A stretch of 64,000 nt of DNA, taken from DAOTWP01 sp034435675 (GTDB lineage: Bacteria; Chloroflexota; Anaerolineae; Aggregatilineales; Phototrophicaceae). The stretch covers positions 32,753 to 96,752 of the forward strand of contig DAOTWP010000286.1 in the NCBI GenBank assembly GCA_034435675.1. Direction: 5' to 3'. The notes under the pieces are model-generated. The model did no database searches. It had not been told where the DNA came from and saw only the letters and a list, made by a program, of their open reading frames with translations. Positions 1-9,677 of the stretch are shown here, one piece after another. The position numbers and the translations under genes are program-made. Every line of letters begins with the position of its first letter. Within the stretch, counting starts at the first letter, position 1.

Positions 1-382
1 GCGGCTTGGTGATAATAAAATCAGCGCCGTTGGTGGTCAGGTCAGCATATTCGCTGGCGCTGAGGGCATATGCTGTCATCAGGACAATCGGAATATGCTG
101 CAACCGCGATGTCTTGCGTATCCGCTTGGCAACATCGCTGCCATATTTGCCCGGCATACGAATATCCATCAGGGCGAACTCTGGCAGTACCCCCTGGTAT
201 TCGCCGCTGTCAACCTTGTCCAGCCAGTCCCAGACTTTGCCCCCACTTTCAAACGCCATGACCTGGTGTCCCCAGACGGTACACATCATCGACACGAGGT
301 TGCGTATATCGGCTTCATCTTCTGCAATTAACCAGTTCAACGTCAATTCTCCATCGCCCGGATGCGTCTGCTGCCGTGCCAT
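1..382 (-). CDS. Single-domain response regulator (partial, 3' end outside window)
   Basis: The reverse strand encodes a CheY-like receiver domain that runs off the left edge. After a short leader it reads NWLIAEDEADI (acidic pair), then FALMDIRMPG with the expected phospho-acceptor Asp, LMTAYAL with the conserved Thr, and FIITKP with the conserved Lys, so all receiver landmarks are present. The ATG at 382 is in frame and gives about 16 residues before the domain; an upstream in-frame GTG near 409 or an internal TTG are alternatives, as no start has a convincing ribosome site. It closely resembles the divergent regulator at 590, including the shared DVDSG/KVDSG-x-QG stretch, so the two look like paralogues. 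No output domain is visible; one could lie beyond the window. Partner kinase unknown. Confidence 0.85.
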   Translation of the reverse strand, partial: MARQQTHPGDGELTLNWLIAEDEADIRNLVSMMCTVWGHQVMAFESGGKVWDWLDKVDSGEYQGVLPEFALMDIRMPGKYGSDVAKRIRKTSRLQHIPIVLMTAYALSASEYADLTTNGADFIITKP

Positions 383-589
383 CTGCCAGATTGTCAATTG
401 CTGCGCCACACTACTGAAATGGTGCTGTTCAGCATGTATACTGTAAGAGCGTTCACTCCTTTTAGTATACTTGATGTTTTCAGGGTAAGCTGAAATGGTG
501 AAAATGTTTGCTTATTTCCCGTAAGAAACCTATTATAATGCGGTAGGGATAATACCCGTGTTAGGTCGTGATCAGGCAAAAAGAGCGAG
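383..589. promoter_or_regulatory. Divergent intergenic region between two response regulators
   Basis: This AT-richer gap separates the two divergent receiver genes. For the rightward gene there is a perfect TATAAT at 534-539; the best -35 match, TTGCTT at 508-513, is 20 bp away, longer than ideal. For the leftward gene, TATACT is read on the minus strand at 464-469. No clear operator palindrome is seen. The arrangement suggests the paralogues could be co-controlled from one region, which is inference. Confidence 0.4.
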
Positions 590-1054
590 GTGAGCACCTT
601 GTCTACCTGGATGGTGGTTGAAGACGAACCCGATATTTACGAAGTCCTGCTGGCAATGTTTGAGATGTGGGGCATCGAAGGCGTCGCCTTTGTGGACGGC
701 GAAGAAGCGGCGGCATGGATTGAAGATGTGGACAGCGGGCGCTTCCAGGGTGAACTGCCAGAACTGGCGCTGCTGGACATTCGCCTGCCTGGCACCATTA
801 GTGGTCCCATGGTGGGTGGGCGGCTGCGCAAAAGCAAGGTGCTGGGCGAGATTGCCATCGTGTTGAGTACCGCCTACAAGCTGACCATGGATGAGGAAAA
901 GCAGGTGATTGAGCAGGCGGGCGCAGACAAACTGATGTACAAACCGCTGCCCAAGTTCAATGAATTGCAGCGCACGCTGGAAGATGTCATCGCCCAGCGC
1001 CGTGCGGCGCGCAAAGCCGCTGTTGATGCTGCCAATTCCAAATCGCATAACTAG
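590..1054 (+). CDS. Single-domain response regulator
   Basis: A 154-residue stand-alone receiver. MVVEDEPDIYEV carries the acidic pair, ALLDIRLPG the phospho-acceptor Asp, VLSTAYKL the conserved Ser/Thr, and MYKPLPKF the conserved Lys; the C-terminal helix is Arg/Ala-rich with no DNA-binding domain. The GTG at 590 follows a weak purine stretch. A TTG at 599 lies five bases after AGGTGA and may be the real start, shortening the protein by three residues; both keep the whole domain. It is divergent from a similar receiver at 382 and 12 bp upstream of the membrane protein at 1067, with which it is probably co-transcribed. Role inferred: phosphorelay intermediate or protein-interaction switch; no cognate histidine kinase is in the window. 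Confidence 0.88.
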   Translation: MSTLSTWMVVEDEPDIYEVLLAMFEMWGIEGVAFVDGEEAAAWIEDVDSGRFQGELPELALLDIRLPGTISGPMVGGRLRKSKVLGEIAIVLSTAYKLTMDEEKQVIEQAGADKLMYKPLPKFNELQRTLEDVIAQRRAARKAAVDAANSKSHN

Positions 1055-1066
1055 GAGAACCCGACT

Positions 1067-1816
1067 ATGCATAATGTCGCACCGACACTGGCGCTGGCGC
1101 GCCGGGCGCGGCAAATGTTGATTCTAGCGTTTTTTGCCGGGGCGCTGGGACTGTTCCTGAGCGTACTCGCGCTGTCCATGTTTGTCATCCGGCTGGCAAT
1201 TGAAGGCACTGCCGCCGGGGATCTATACAACTTCGTTCGCACGGTGCTGTTGGTCATCGGCGTTGGCATTGTACTGGTCGGGGTCGGGTTGGCGCTGCGG
1301 GCGATCACCTGGAAAACTGATAACAGTCTGGCGATCAAAACCGGCGAACGACTGGCGCCTTACCTCGACGAACGCTTCACCTTTGTTCGCAATGTGAGCA
1401 AATTCGGGCTGGGATATATTGACGCCGTGCTGGTGGGTCCCCCGGGGGCGCTGGTCTTCCGTATTGTGGACAAAACCGGGCACTACCTGAACGAACACGG
1501 CAACTGGCTGGTGCGCGATAAACAGGGCGGTTGGTCGCCTGCCACGATGCTCAACCCGACTCGCGACACCACCACCGATATTGATGCGCTGCGCAAATTT
1601 CTGGCAAAGCGTAACCTGGATGCCGTGCCGGTCTTTGGTGTGGTTGTGTTTACCCGCAGCCCTAACAGTGTTTTTGTAGAAACCCGCAGCCCGGTAGTGC
1701 CGGTAGCGCTGCTGGATAACCTGCTGCCAGTGCTCCAGCAGCAGTATTTGACGCAGGATCGCATCACGGCGGAACAGGCAGACGCGGTTGTGCGTAAACT
1801 GTATACCCCGCACTAA
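1067..1816 (+). CDS. Membrane protein with degenerate NERD-like domain
   Basis: 249 residues, starting at an ATG preceded by a good AGGAGA. Two hydrophobic helices near residues 20-47 and 60-80 anchor the N-terminus. The soluble part has the layout of nuclease-related NERD domains: FVRNVSKFGLGYIDAVLVG, a GALVFRI strand, a Trp-containing strand, an NPTRDT segment and an LRKFL helix. The E-x-K pair that forms the NERD active site is not found where expected (VFRIVDKTG instead), so nuclease activity is doubtful. It sits between a response regulator and an AddAB-like pair, 15 bp before the latter, so it may be part of that operon. The fold assignment is from pattern recognition only; a plain hypothetical membrane protein is the fallback. 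Confidence 0.7.
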   Translation: MHNVAPTLALARRARQMLILAFFAGALGLFLSVLALSMFVIRLAIEGTAAGDLYNFVRTVLLVIGVGIVLVGVGLALRAITWKTDNSLAIKTGERLAPYLDERFTFVRNVSKFGLGYIDAVLVGPPGALVFRIVDKTGHYLNEHGNWLVRDKQGGWSPATMLNPTRDTTTDIDALRKFLAKRNLDAVPVFGVVVFTRSPNSVFVETRSPVVPVALLDNLLPVLQQQYLTQDRITAEQADAVVRKLYTPH

Positions 1817-1831
1817 GTTGAAGGATTCGCA

Positions 1832-4800
1832 GTGGTGACTACTGAACTGCTGCTCGCCCCCGCCGGGGCGGGCAAGACCCACGCCGCCCTGCGCCGTCTG
1901 ATCGCCCAGCAGCAGGCAAAGGTATTTGCGCGCATCTGGGTGCTGCTCGCCAGCAGCCGTCAGGAAGATGCCTTCCGGCAGCGTCTGCTGGACCTGGGCG
2001 GGGGAAGTATCTATTTCAATATAGAGTTTTTTGGCTTTTATGACCTCTATGCGCACCTGCTGAATCTGGCGCAGGAGCCGCCGCGCCGCCTGCACGATGT
2101 CGCCCAGCGCGATACCGGGCGCTACAGCCTGCTGCGGGCGCTGGCGGAGCAGCTTCGCTTACGCGGGGAACTGGCAGTCTATGCGCCGATTGCCCACACC
2201 AACGGGTTTATCAAGATCGTTGCGGACTTCATCTACGAGCTAAAGCAGAACCTGATCACGCCGGAAGAATTCTCGCTGATTGCCTCGTCAGATAAAGATG
2301 ATGATCTTGCTCAACTTTACAGCGCCTATCAGGAAAAACTGATTCAGAAAAATGTCGTGGATCAGCCCGGCGAGGGCTGGCTGGCGCAGGCAACCGTCGC
2401 CGATGAGCCATATCTGGGGCAGGATGTTGACCTGCTGATTGTGGATGGCTTTGACCAGTTCACGCCGCTTCAGGCGGCTATCGTAGCGCTGCTGGCAGGG
2501 CGTGCGCGCCAAACACTGGTTACCCTGACGGCGTTTCCACTGTTGGCAGGCGGCCGCCCGGACGACCGGCGTGGCACTGTCGGCAGGCGTTTTGTACAGG
2601 CACTGGATGAGCTGCAACGCGCCGGGCTGCGCGCCGAGCAGCACTGGTTGACCCCCGCGCCAGAAGGCAGCGCCCGGCACAGCAGCCTACAGCAGCTTGC
2701 GGACCGGCTTTTCCGGCTGGATGTAGCTGTCTCGGCAGATGCCGCGCCCGGCACGCTGAGCCTGCTGGAAGCGCCCACGCCCGAAAGTGAGGCAGCGCTG
2801 GTGCTGCGCCGGGTGAAGCGCCTGCTGCTCGACACGGGTACACAGCCGGATGATGTGCTGGTGGTGCTGCGTGACTGGCAGCGTTATGGCGCGCCGCTGA
2901 TGCGCTATGGCGATGAATATCGCCTGCCATTGGCGCTGCACTACGGCGAACCCCTGGCGGAGAACCCGTTGATGATTGCGCTGCTGAATCTGCTGGAGCT
3001 GCCTGCCAGCGGGTTCGCGCGTGTGCCGCTGCTGGAAACGCTGCGTTCGCCCTATTTTGCTGTGCCCGGTCTGCAAAGTGAACATCTGGACTTACTGGAA
3101 CGCCTAAGCCGCCGGTTGCTCGTCACTGAAGGGCTGAAGGCATGGCGCGAGGCACTTGCCACCGCCCCGCAGACGCCGCTGAGCGAATGGGATGACCCCG
3201 ATGCCGTGCTGGACGGCGATGCTGAGCCGCTGCTGGACGGCGCGCTTGCCGGGCATATTGACGAACACCTGATGAACTTCTTCGAGGCAATTACCCCGCC
3301 GGAAGTCAATACGGTAGGCGAATATGTCCACTGGATTGAAGGGCTGATTGGACCGGACACCGGCGGTACAGCGGGGGCGGGTGGTGACCCTGACGACGAC
3401 AGCCCGCAGATTGGCGCGGCGGGTTATTCGCTGCACGTGGCGCGGTGTTTGCGTCAGCCTGCCGGGAAAGCCGGTGTTGCTGAGCGTGATGCCGCCGCCA
3501 TGCAGGAATTTAAGCGCGTGCTGCGTTCGCTGCTCTCCGCGCGCGATTTGCTGCGCACGCTGGATGAAGATGACCAACTGAACTGGGAGACGTTCTACAG
3601 CGATCTGAAAGCCGCTGTCGAGCACGCCTCGATTGACGCTCGCCCGCCGCGTACCGGGCGCGTCCTGGTGACGACAGCGGCAGATGCGCGCGGTCTCGCG
3701 CACCGGCATGTGTTTGTGCTGGGGCTGTCGGAGGGCATTTTCCCGGCACCCACGCCCCAAGACCCGCTGTATCTGGACAGTGAGCGTCGCGTGCTGGCGG
3801 ACGCGCTGCGCCAGTACGGCAAAATGCTGCGCACCCGCGCCGAACAGGCGGCGGACGATGGGCTGTTTTACGAACTGGTCAGCCTTGCGCATGACTCGCT
3901 GGTGCTTTCGCGTCCCTATGTGCAGGACGGCGCGCCGCTTCCGCCCAGCCATTTGTGGCGCGCGGTGCAGGCTGTCTACCCCGCGCAGGCGGTGGAACGG
4001 CTGCCGGTGGGCAGTGTGGTTTCGCCGGCTGATGTGGCGTCACGCGGCGAAGCGGCAGTCGCTGTAGCGCGTGGGCTGAATGTTCCACCTGCCCAACTGA
4101 CCCCGGAAACCCGCCGCTTGCACGACTGGCTGGCGGCGCGCAGCGCGGCATTCTGGGTGCATGTGCTGCACGGGCGCAGCATTGAACGGCGGCGCATGTC
4201 GCGTAGTGCCGCATTCGACCCGTACAGCGGGCTGCTGCTGCATCCTGCGCTGGTGGCACGGGTGGCAGCGCTGCTGGGCGCGGAACGCCGCTGGAGCGCT
4301 TCGCAGTTGAGCGATTACGGCAAGTGCCCATTCCGCTTTTTTGCCAGATACCTGCTGCGGTTGGAAGCGCTGCAAGAACCGGAAGCGGGCATGGATGCCT
4401 TGCAGTTGGGTTCGCTGAACCACAAAATTCTGGAAAACACCTATCGTCGTATACGGACGGAAAAGCTGGCGATTGTGCCGCAGAATGCTGACGCTGCCGA
4501 TGCGATTCTGCGTGAGACGGCGCAGGAGGTGTTCGCCAGCGCGCCGCAGGAGTTCGGTTTTCGCGAGGGCGGCTTGTGGCAGCAGGAGCAGGCGGTGCTG
4601 CTGCGCCGTCTGGCTGCGCTGGTGCAGCAGGACTTCAAGGACAGTCCGGTGGACAAAGACTTCGGCGGTGCGCCGCGTCTGCCATATCTGCTGGAGCAGC
4701 GTTTTGGGGCGGGTGACGGCAGCGACACGTTGGAACTGGGCGACGGGCTGCGCATTCGTGTGCGTGGGGTGATTGACCGCGTGGATTTGCAGGGAGATCG

Positions 4801-5164
4801 CGCCATCATCATTGATTATAAGACGGGCAGCACGAGCATTGATCTGAAGGAAATGCAGGAGGGGCGCAATTTCCAGATGATGGTCTACCTGCTGGCGGCA
4901 GATCAACTGCTGCGTCAGCCCGTTGCAGGTGGTCTGTTCTGGCATATCGGCACGCGCAAAACCAGCGGCGTCACCCGGCGCGGTGACGGTGAGCACGAGG
5001 CAGCGCTGGATACGGCACGCCAGCAGATTGCCGATAATATCGCCGCCGGGCGCGCAGGCGATTTCAGCGTGCAGCCGAACACCCCACGCGGGCGCGGTCC
5101 GTGCGCCACATATTGCGAATACCAGCAGTTCTGCCGCCACAGCATCACTGGAAAGAAGCGCTGA
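1832..5164 (+). CDS. AddB-like helicase/exonuclease subunit (PD-(D/E)XK nuclease)
   Basis: A 1110-residue protein, the usual size of AddB/RexB subunits. The N-terminus has a Walker A motif (LLLAPAGAGKT, residues 6-16). The C-terminal third carries a CPFRFFARY segment near residue 832, the nuclease motif IIDYKTGS near 993, and a terminal C-x3-C-x5-C (CATYCEYQQFC) that with the upstream Cys matches the iron-sulfur staple of AddB nucleases. The GTG at 1832 has GAAGGA six bases upstream. It ends 5 bp before the AddA-like gene, as in addBA operons. Expected role: with its partner, resecting double-strand DNA ends to load RecA. The central region is divergent, so the helicase half may be inactive, as in known AddB; this is family knowledge, not seen directly. 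Confidence 0.9.
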   Translation: MVTTELLLAPAGAGKTHAALRRLIAQQQAKVFARIWVLLASSRQEDAFRQRLLDLGGGSIYFNIEFFGFYDLYAHLLNLAQEPPRRLHDVAQRDTGRYSLLRALAEQLRLRGELAVYAPIAHTNGFIKIVADFIYELKQNLITPEEFSLIASSDKDDDLAQLYSAYQEKLIQKNVVDQPGEGWLAQATVADEPYLGQDVDLLIVDGFDQFTPLQAAIVALLAGRARQTLVTLTAFPLLAGGRPDDRRGTVGRRFVQALDELQRAGLRAEQHWLTPAPEGSARHSSLQQLADRLFRLDVAVSADAAPGTLSLLEAPTPESEAALVLRRVKRLLLDTGTQPDDVLVVLRDWQRYGAPLMRYGDEYRLPLALHYGEPLAENPLMIALLNLLELPASGFARVPLLETLRSPYFAVPGLQSEHLDLLERLSRRLLVTEGLKAWREALATAPQTPLSEWDDPDAVLDGDAEPLLDGALAGHIDEHLMNFFEAITPPEVNTVGEYVHWIEGLIGPDTGGTAGAGGDPDDDSPQIGAAGYSLHVARCLRQPAGKAGVAERDAAAMQEFKRVLRSLLSARDLLRTLDEDDQLNWETFYSDLKAAVEHASIDARPPRTGRVLVTTAADARGLAHRHVFVLGLSEGIFPAPTPQDPLYLDSERRVLADALRQYGKMLRTRAEQAADDGLFYELVSLAHDSLVLSRPYVQDGAPLPPSHLWRAVQAVYPAQAVERLPVGSVVSPADVASRGEAAVAVARGLNVPPAQLTPETRRLHDWLAARSAAFWVHVLHGRSIERRRMSRSAAFDPYSGLLLHPALVARVAALLGAERRWSASQLSDYGKCPFRFFARYLLRLEALQEPEAGMDALQLGSLNHKILENTYRRIRTEKLAIVPQNADAADAILRETAQEVFASAPQEFGFREGGLWQQEQAVLLRRLAALVQQDFKDSPVDKDFGGAPRLPYLLEQRFGAGDGSDTLELGDGLRIRVRGVIDRVDLQGDRAIIIDYKTGSTSIDLKEMQEGRNFQMMVYLLAADQLLRQPVAGGLFWHIGTRKTSGVTRRGDGEHEAALDTARQQIADNIAAGRAGDFSVQPNTPRGRGPCATYCEYQQFCRHSITGKKR

Positions 5165-5169
5165 AACCT

Positions 5170-8100
5170 ATGCAGCTTACGACACAGCAGCAGCAGGCAA
5201 TTTATACGCATGATAAGAATCTCGTCGTTGTTGCCGGGGCGGGATCGGGCAAAACGCGCGTGCTGGTTGAACGCTATGTGGCGCTGCTGGAGGCAAACCC
5301 TGACTGGCAGCCCGGTGCACTGGTGGCGGTTACGTTTACGCGCAAGGCAGCGGGCGAAATGCGGGATCGCGTGCGCCAACGCCTGGAAGACCGCCTGCGC
5401 GCTGCCGATTCTGCCAGTGTGCCGCGCTGGGCGGAGCTGGTCGCCAGCATGGATAGCGCGCGCATCACGACGATTCACGGCTTGTGCGCCGATATTCTGC
5501 GGGCGAACGCGGCGCTGGCGGGCATTGACCCCACGTTTGAGATCCTCGACGAAACGCAGGCGGCAGTGCTGCTGGAAACGACGCTGACCGACGCGCTGGA
5601 CCGGTTGACGATGGAAGGGCATCCGGCGGTGACGCTGTTCCGGCAGTATGACCGCCGGGTGGTGCAAGCCGCCCTCACCCGCCTGATCGCCGCCGATGTA
5701 CGCCCGTTGGATGCTGACCTGTTTGCCGTGTGGACAGAAGAATGGCACGCCGACGCGCAGGCGCAGCTTGAAGCGCTGCCCGCAGTGCCTGCATTTGCTG
5801 ACGCGCTGGCATGGCTGGCGGATGTCCAGCCGCCCATGGGCGACAAACTGGGCGCAGTGGTCGAAACTGCACGCGGTCTGTGGGCACAGGTCGAACGCGG
5901 TACAGTGCCGGAACGGTTGGTGGCGCTGGGCGACTTTGCCGATGCCATCAAGCTGAATGTCGGCAGCGCGGCAGCGTGGGGGGGCAAAGACCTGCTGCAA
6001 ACGGCGAAAGACCTGCTCAAGTGCCTGCGCGAAGGCGCGAAAGCCGTTTCTGAAGGGGTGGGGTCAGCGCCCGGCGTGCTGGATCGCCTCGCGGCGGATT
6101 TGCTGCCGTATTGGGCGGCGCTGCTGACCTATGCCCGCGAGCAGTACCGGCGTGCCAGGACCGCGCTGAATGCGCTCGATTTTGACGACCTCGAAGCGCT
6201 GACCCGCGACCTGTTGCAAACCTCACTCGCAGTGCGCGCGCGTTATCACCGCGAATTCCGGCATCTGCTGGTGGACGAATTTCAGGATACCAACGGCAGG
6301 CAGTGGGACATCATCAAAGCGCTGGCAGACCCGGCGCGGGCAGGCGCGCTGTTTGTCGTCGGCGATCCCAAGCAGTCCATCTATGCCTTTCGTGGGGCGG
6401 ATGTTTCCGTGTTCGGTATGGTGCAGCGCATCCTGACCGACCCGCATACCCCCGCGCCCGGTGTGGCTGTCCCGCTGGCAGAGTCGTTCCGCACGCATAC
6501 GCCGCTGGTGGACGCCTTCAACCAGATTTTTAGCGGGCTGATGACGCAGGATAAAAGCAGCCCTACCGCGCGTTATGAGGTGGTCTATGGTGAGGCGATG
6601 CGCGCCAGCCGCCAGCCGCCAGGGGCATTCCCCGCGCTGAATCTGCTGCTGTTGGGGGCGCAGAGCGACAAACTTAACGCTGAAGAGGGGCGTTTGTGGG
6701 AAGCGCAGGAAATTGGCACGTGGATTACGCGCGCGGTAGAGCAGGAGCGCCTGCCAGTCTGGGATCGGTCAAGCGGGCAGGTTCGCCCCGCGGGTTACGG
6801 CGATGTGGCGCTGTTGTTTCGTTCGATGACCAGTGTGAACAGCTATGAAGAAGCGTTCAAGCAGGCAAGCATTCCGTTTGTGACTGTTGCCGGGCGCGGC
6901 TATTACAGCCGTCAGGAAGTCTGGGATTTGCTCAACCTGCTCACGGCGCTGCACAATCCTGCCGACCATCTGGCGCTGGCGGCTGCGCTGCGTTCGCCGC
7001 TGTTCGCCCTCAGCGACGAGGCGCTGTTGGCGCTGCGGCTGGTGCGGGTGGAAGGCGGCAGCGACCCACTGCCGCTGTGGCAGGCACTGGGGCTGGCAGA
7101 TGTGCCTGATCTTCCGGCAGAAGAACAGGCACGGGTAACCTTTGCCCACCGGACGTTTTCCGAACTGCGCGCGCTTGCCGGGCGCGTGACTATCTCCGAA
7201 CTGCTGCGCGAGGCGCTGGATCGTACCGGCTATCTGGCAGTGCTGACCGGCTTGCCAGACGGCGACCGGCGGCGCGGCAATGTCGAAAAACTGCTGGAAA
7301 AAGCGCACAGCAGCGGTTACGTCACGCTCGGTACGTTTGCGCAGTATTTGCGCGATATGACCGAACGCGAAGTGCGCGAGGGCGAGGCGCTGCTGGATGT
7401 GCGCGACGCCGTTACGCTGATGACCGTGCATGCCAGCAAGGGGCTGGAATTCCCCGTGGTGGTGCTGGTGGATACGTCCGCGGCGGTGGGACGCACGGAA
7501 CGTGACGTGCTGCTGAACGACCCGGCGTATGGGCTGGCGTGCCGCGTGTATGATGAAGAGAAAGCGCAGCTCAGCGATACGTATGTGTACCGCCGGGCAC
7601 AGCGCTTTGCCACCCTGCGCGAAACTGCGGAGCGCAAACGCCTGCTGTATGTCGCGGCGACGCGCGCGCAGGACTACCTGCTGGTCAGCGGCAGCCTGAA
7701 GACGCGCAGTTTTGGCGAAAGCTGGCTCGGTTGGCTGCTGGCGGCGCTGAAGCTTGACCCTGACACGCTGCCCGGCGCTGCTGCATTTGACCTGCCCTAT
7801 GCCTGGGGCACGCTGCGAGTGATGCAGCCCGCAGCGCCGCCCGACCCCGCACCGGACACAGGCGGGAAGTTCACGATGATTGACGAACAGACGGCATGGG
7901 AGCGTCCCCCAGGCACAGCGGACGTGCTGCCGCCCGCGCTGCTGCGCCCGGTGCGCGTGGACAGAACGCTTTACGCGCGGCATCTGACCGCCACGCAGAT
8001 TGCCAGCCTGGGCAGCGATGACCCGTATCACCAGCAGCAGTTTCGCCGCACGGTGCTGCGTGATCGCGGGGCGGCAGGCGTTATCCCTACAGTCAGCGAA

Positions 8101-8703
8101 AAGGTGAGCCGACCCACCGGCAAGCAGATGGGCGAGATTGTCCACGAGGCGCTGCGCTGGTGGCTTATTCCCGACCCTGACGATGAAGATCTGGTACAGG
8201 CGCTGGAACGTTATGCCTGGGAGCAGGGGGTGACGCATCCGCGCGCGCGCGCGCAGGCGGTGGCAACAGCGCGCGACTGGCTGACGAACATCATCCACAG
8301 CGATGTCTTCGAGTGGATCGCCGACGCCCGCCAGACCTTCCGCGAACTGCCGTTTATCTACCGGACCGAAAAACGCCTGATTCACGGCGTGATTGACATG
8401 CTGCTCCAGCGCGATGACGGATCGTGGGTCGTGGTGGACTACAAGAGCAGTTTCGTTGATGGCGCGAACCACAATAAGAAAACATTGCCCCTGCTGGAAC
8501 AGCATGCTGCGCGTTATCATCTGCAACTGGGGGTCTACGCGGCTGCCGTGCGCGAACAGCTTGGCGGGGTTACGCCGCAGACGTGTATCCACTACATTCG
8601 CTACCAGCGCACGGTGCATGTGCCCACTGCACAGTGGGTAAGCGCGTTGGAGAGATTGGAAGACCGGATTGGTAATCTGATGTGGGAAGATTTCGACTCA
8701 TGA
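5170..8703 (+). CDS. addA: AddA-like UvrD/Rep superfamily 1 helicase-nuclease
   Basis: 1177 residues from the ATG at 5170 (MQLTTQQQQAI); the frame stays open upstream to 5101 but that part overlaps the AddB-like gene and does not resemble the family. SF1A helicase motifs appear in order: VVVAGAGSGKTR (I), VAVTFTRKAAGEM (Ia), LLVDEFQDTN (II), VGDPKQSIYAFRGAD (III), AESFRTH (IV), MTVHASKGLEFPVVVL (V), LLYVAATRAQDYL (VI). The C-terminus has a RecB-family nuclease: LIHGVIDMLL and WVVVDYKSS near residues 1074-1096. Motor and one nuclease site are thus both intact. It couples to the AddB-like gene upstream (5-bp gap) and overlaps the membrane-protein gene downstream by ATGA. Expected role: ATP-driven unwinding and processing of broken DNA ends in recombinational repair. 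Confidence 0.92.
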   Translation: MQLTTQQQQAIYTHDKNLVVVAGAGSGKTRVLVERYVALLEANPDWQPGALVAVTFTRKAAGEMRDRVRQRLEDRLRAADSASVPRWAELVASMDSARITTIHGLCADILRANAALAGIDPTFEILDETQAAVLLETTLTDALDRLTMEGHPAVTLFRQYDRRVVQAALTRLIAADVRPLDADLFAVWTEEWHADAQAQLEALPAVPAFADALAWLADVQPPMGDKLGAVVETARGLWAQVERGTVPERLVALGDFADAIKLNVGSAAAWGGKDLLQTAKDLLKCLREGAKAVSEGVGSAPGVLDRLAADLLPYWAALLTYAREQYRRARTALNALDFDDLEALTRDLLQTSLAVRARYHREFRHLLVDEFQDTNGRQWDIIKALADPARAGALFVVGDPKQSIYAFRGADVSVFGMVQRILTDPHTPAPGVAVPLAESFRTHTPLVDAFNQIFSGLMTQDKSSPTARYEVVYGEAMRASRQPPGAFPALNLLLLGAQSDKLNAEEGRLWEAQEIGTWITRAVEQERLPVWDRSSGQVRPAGYGDVALLFRSMTSVNSYEEAFKQASIPFVTVAGRGYYSRQEVWDLLNLLTALHNPADHLALAAALRSPLFALSDEALLALRLVRVEGGSDPLPLWQALGLADVPDLPAEEQARVTFAHRTFSELRALAGRVTISELLREALDRTGYLAVLTGLPDGDRRRGNVEKLLEKAHSSGYVTLGTFAQYLRDMTEREVREGEALLDVRDAVTLMTVHASKGLEFPVVVLVDTSAAVGRTERDVLLNDPAYGLACRVYDEEKAQLSDTYVYRRAQRFATLRETAERKRLLYVAATRAQDYLLVSGSLKTRSFGESWLGWLLAALKLDPDTLPGAAAFDLPYAWGTLRVMQPAAPPDPAPDTGGKFTMIDEQTAWERPPGTADVLPPALLRPVRVDRTLYARHLTATQIASLGSDDPYHQQQFRRTVLRDRGAAGVIPTVSEKVSRPTGKQMGEIVHEALRWWLIPDPDDEDLVQALERYAWEQGVTHPRARAQAVATARDWLTNIIHSDVFEWIADARQTFRELPFIYRTEKRLIHGVIDMLLQRDDGSWVVVDYKSSFVDGANHNKKTLPLLEQHAARYHLQLGVYAAAVREQLGGVTPQTCIHYIRYQRTVHVPTAQWVSALERLEDRIGNLMWEDFDS

Positions 8704-9677
8704 TGCGCCTGATTTCGTCGCAACTGCCGCTGTGGGCACGCCCCGGCAATCCGGTGCTGCGCTATGAACTCGGCAAAGCACAACCGCTGGAACGCCGCGC
8801 CCGTGTGCTGCGCGCGCTGGGGATTGTGCTGGTCGGCATTCTGCTGCTGCTGGTCGGCTATTTTGCAGGCTCGCGCGAAGTGCAGCCCGAAACACTGGAC
8901 ACGCTGCCGCACACCCAGGCGGCGCTGGCAGTGTTATTTGTGCCCGCGCTGGTACTGCAAGCGATTTTGCACGTCGCGGCAATTCTGCTGACAGCGACGG
9001 CGGTGGAAGACGAAAAACGCCGCCAGACATGGGACAACCTGCGCGCAACGGAAAGCGGCGCGGCGATGGCGTTCCGGGCACGCTGGGCAGCGGTGTTCTA
9101 CCGCACACGCGGGCTGCTGGGCGTGGTGCTGGCGCTGCGGGTACTGTTCATTTTTGGTATGTTGTTTGACCTGACTGCCTTTCGCGGCGCCTATCTTGAT
9201 CGGCTGATTAACGGCATTACGCCGGAAGTGTCGGTCATCGCAGCAGTGCCGCTGCTGGCGGTGTTCATGGCGGCGACGCTGCTGCTGCCGCTGACCGGGC
9301 TGGGGCTGGATGCCGCCGTGGGCTTGTTCTGTTCCACGCTCTCGCGCCAGCGGCTTTACAGTTCGGTGATTCAAATTCTGGTGATTATGTTCCGCCTGCT
9401 GGGGGTGCTGCTGCTGGTGCTGGGACTGCGCCAGTACCTGCTGGGCGAACTGCCTGCCGCTGCGGAAACAGGCGCATGGGCGCTGATGATCGCCAATGCG
9501 GCGCTGGGTGACTGGGGCTTCCGGTTGATGCAGTTAGGCGTGCTCAGCCAGGTCTGGGCACTCGTCCCATTTGCCATCTTCCTCGGCGTGTTTCTACTGG
9601 GTGCGGCGCTGCTGCAAGCATTCCTCGCCGATGTGGTGCTGAGTCTGGCGATCCGCCGCGCTGAACGCCACGAATAG
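8700..9677 (+). CDS. ABC-2-type permease-like integral membrane protein
   Basis: About 325 residues with roughly six hydrophobic helices (near residues 40-60, 80-110, 140-165, 185-215, 235-255 and 285-320). The start ATG overlaps the helicase stop (ATGA); a second ATG follows immediately at 8703, and an in-frame ATG at 8682 is less likely. Between helices two and three is a cytoplasmic EDEKRRQTWDNLRATE segment reminiscent of the E-x-E-x-R...L-x-x-T/P motif of ABC-2 exporters that signal to an ATPase. No ATPase gene accompanies it, and its link to DNA repair genes may be only operonic. Function unknown; the permease label rests on topology and that one motif. Confidence 0.65.
   Translation: MMRLISSQLPLWARPGNPVLRYELGKAQPLERRARVLRALGIVLVGILLLLVGYFAGSREVQPETLDTLPHTQAALAVLFVPALVLQAILHVAAILLTATAVEDEKRRQTWDNLRATESGAAMAFRARWAAVFYRTRGLLGVVLALRVLFIFGMLFDLTAFRGAYLDRLINGITPEVSVIAAVPLLAVFMAATLLLPLTGLGLDAAVGLFCSTLSRQRLYSSVIQILVIMFRLLGVLLLVLGLRQYLLGELPAAAETGAWALMIANAALGDWGFRLMQLGVLSQVWALVPFAIFLGVFLLGAALLQAFLADVVLSLAIRRAERHE

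Noticed and set aside
6..446. Plus-strand open frame of 146 codons at the left edge
   Set aside because: It is antisense to a clear receiver domain on the minus strand and has no family features.
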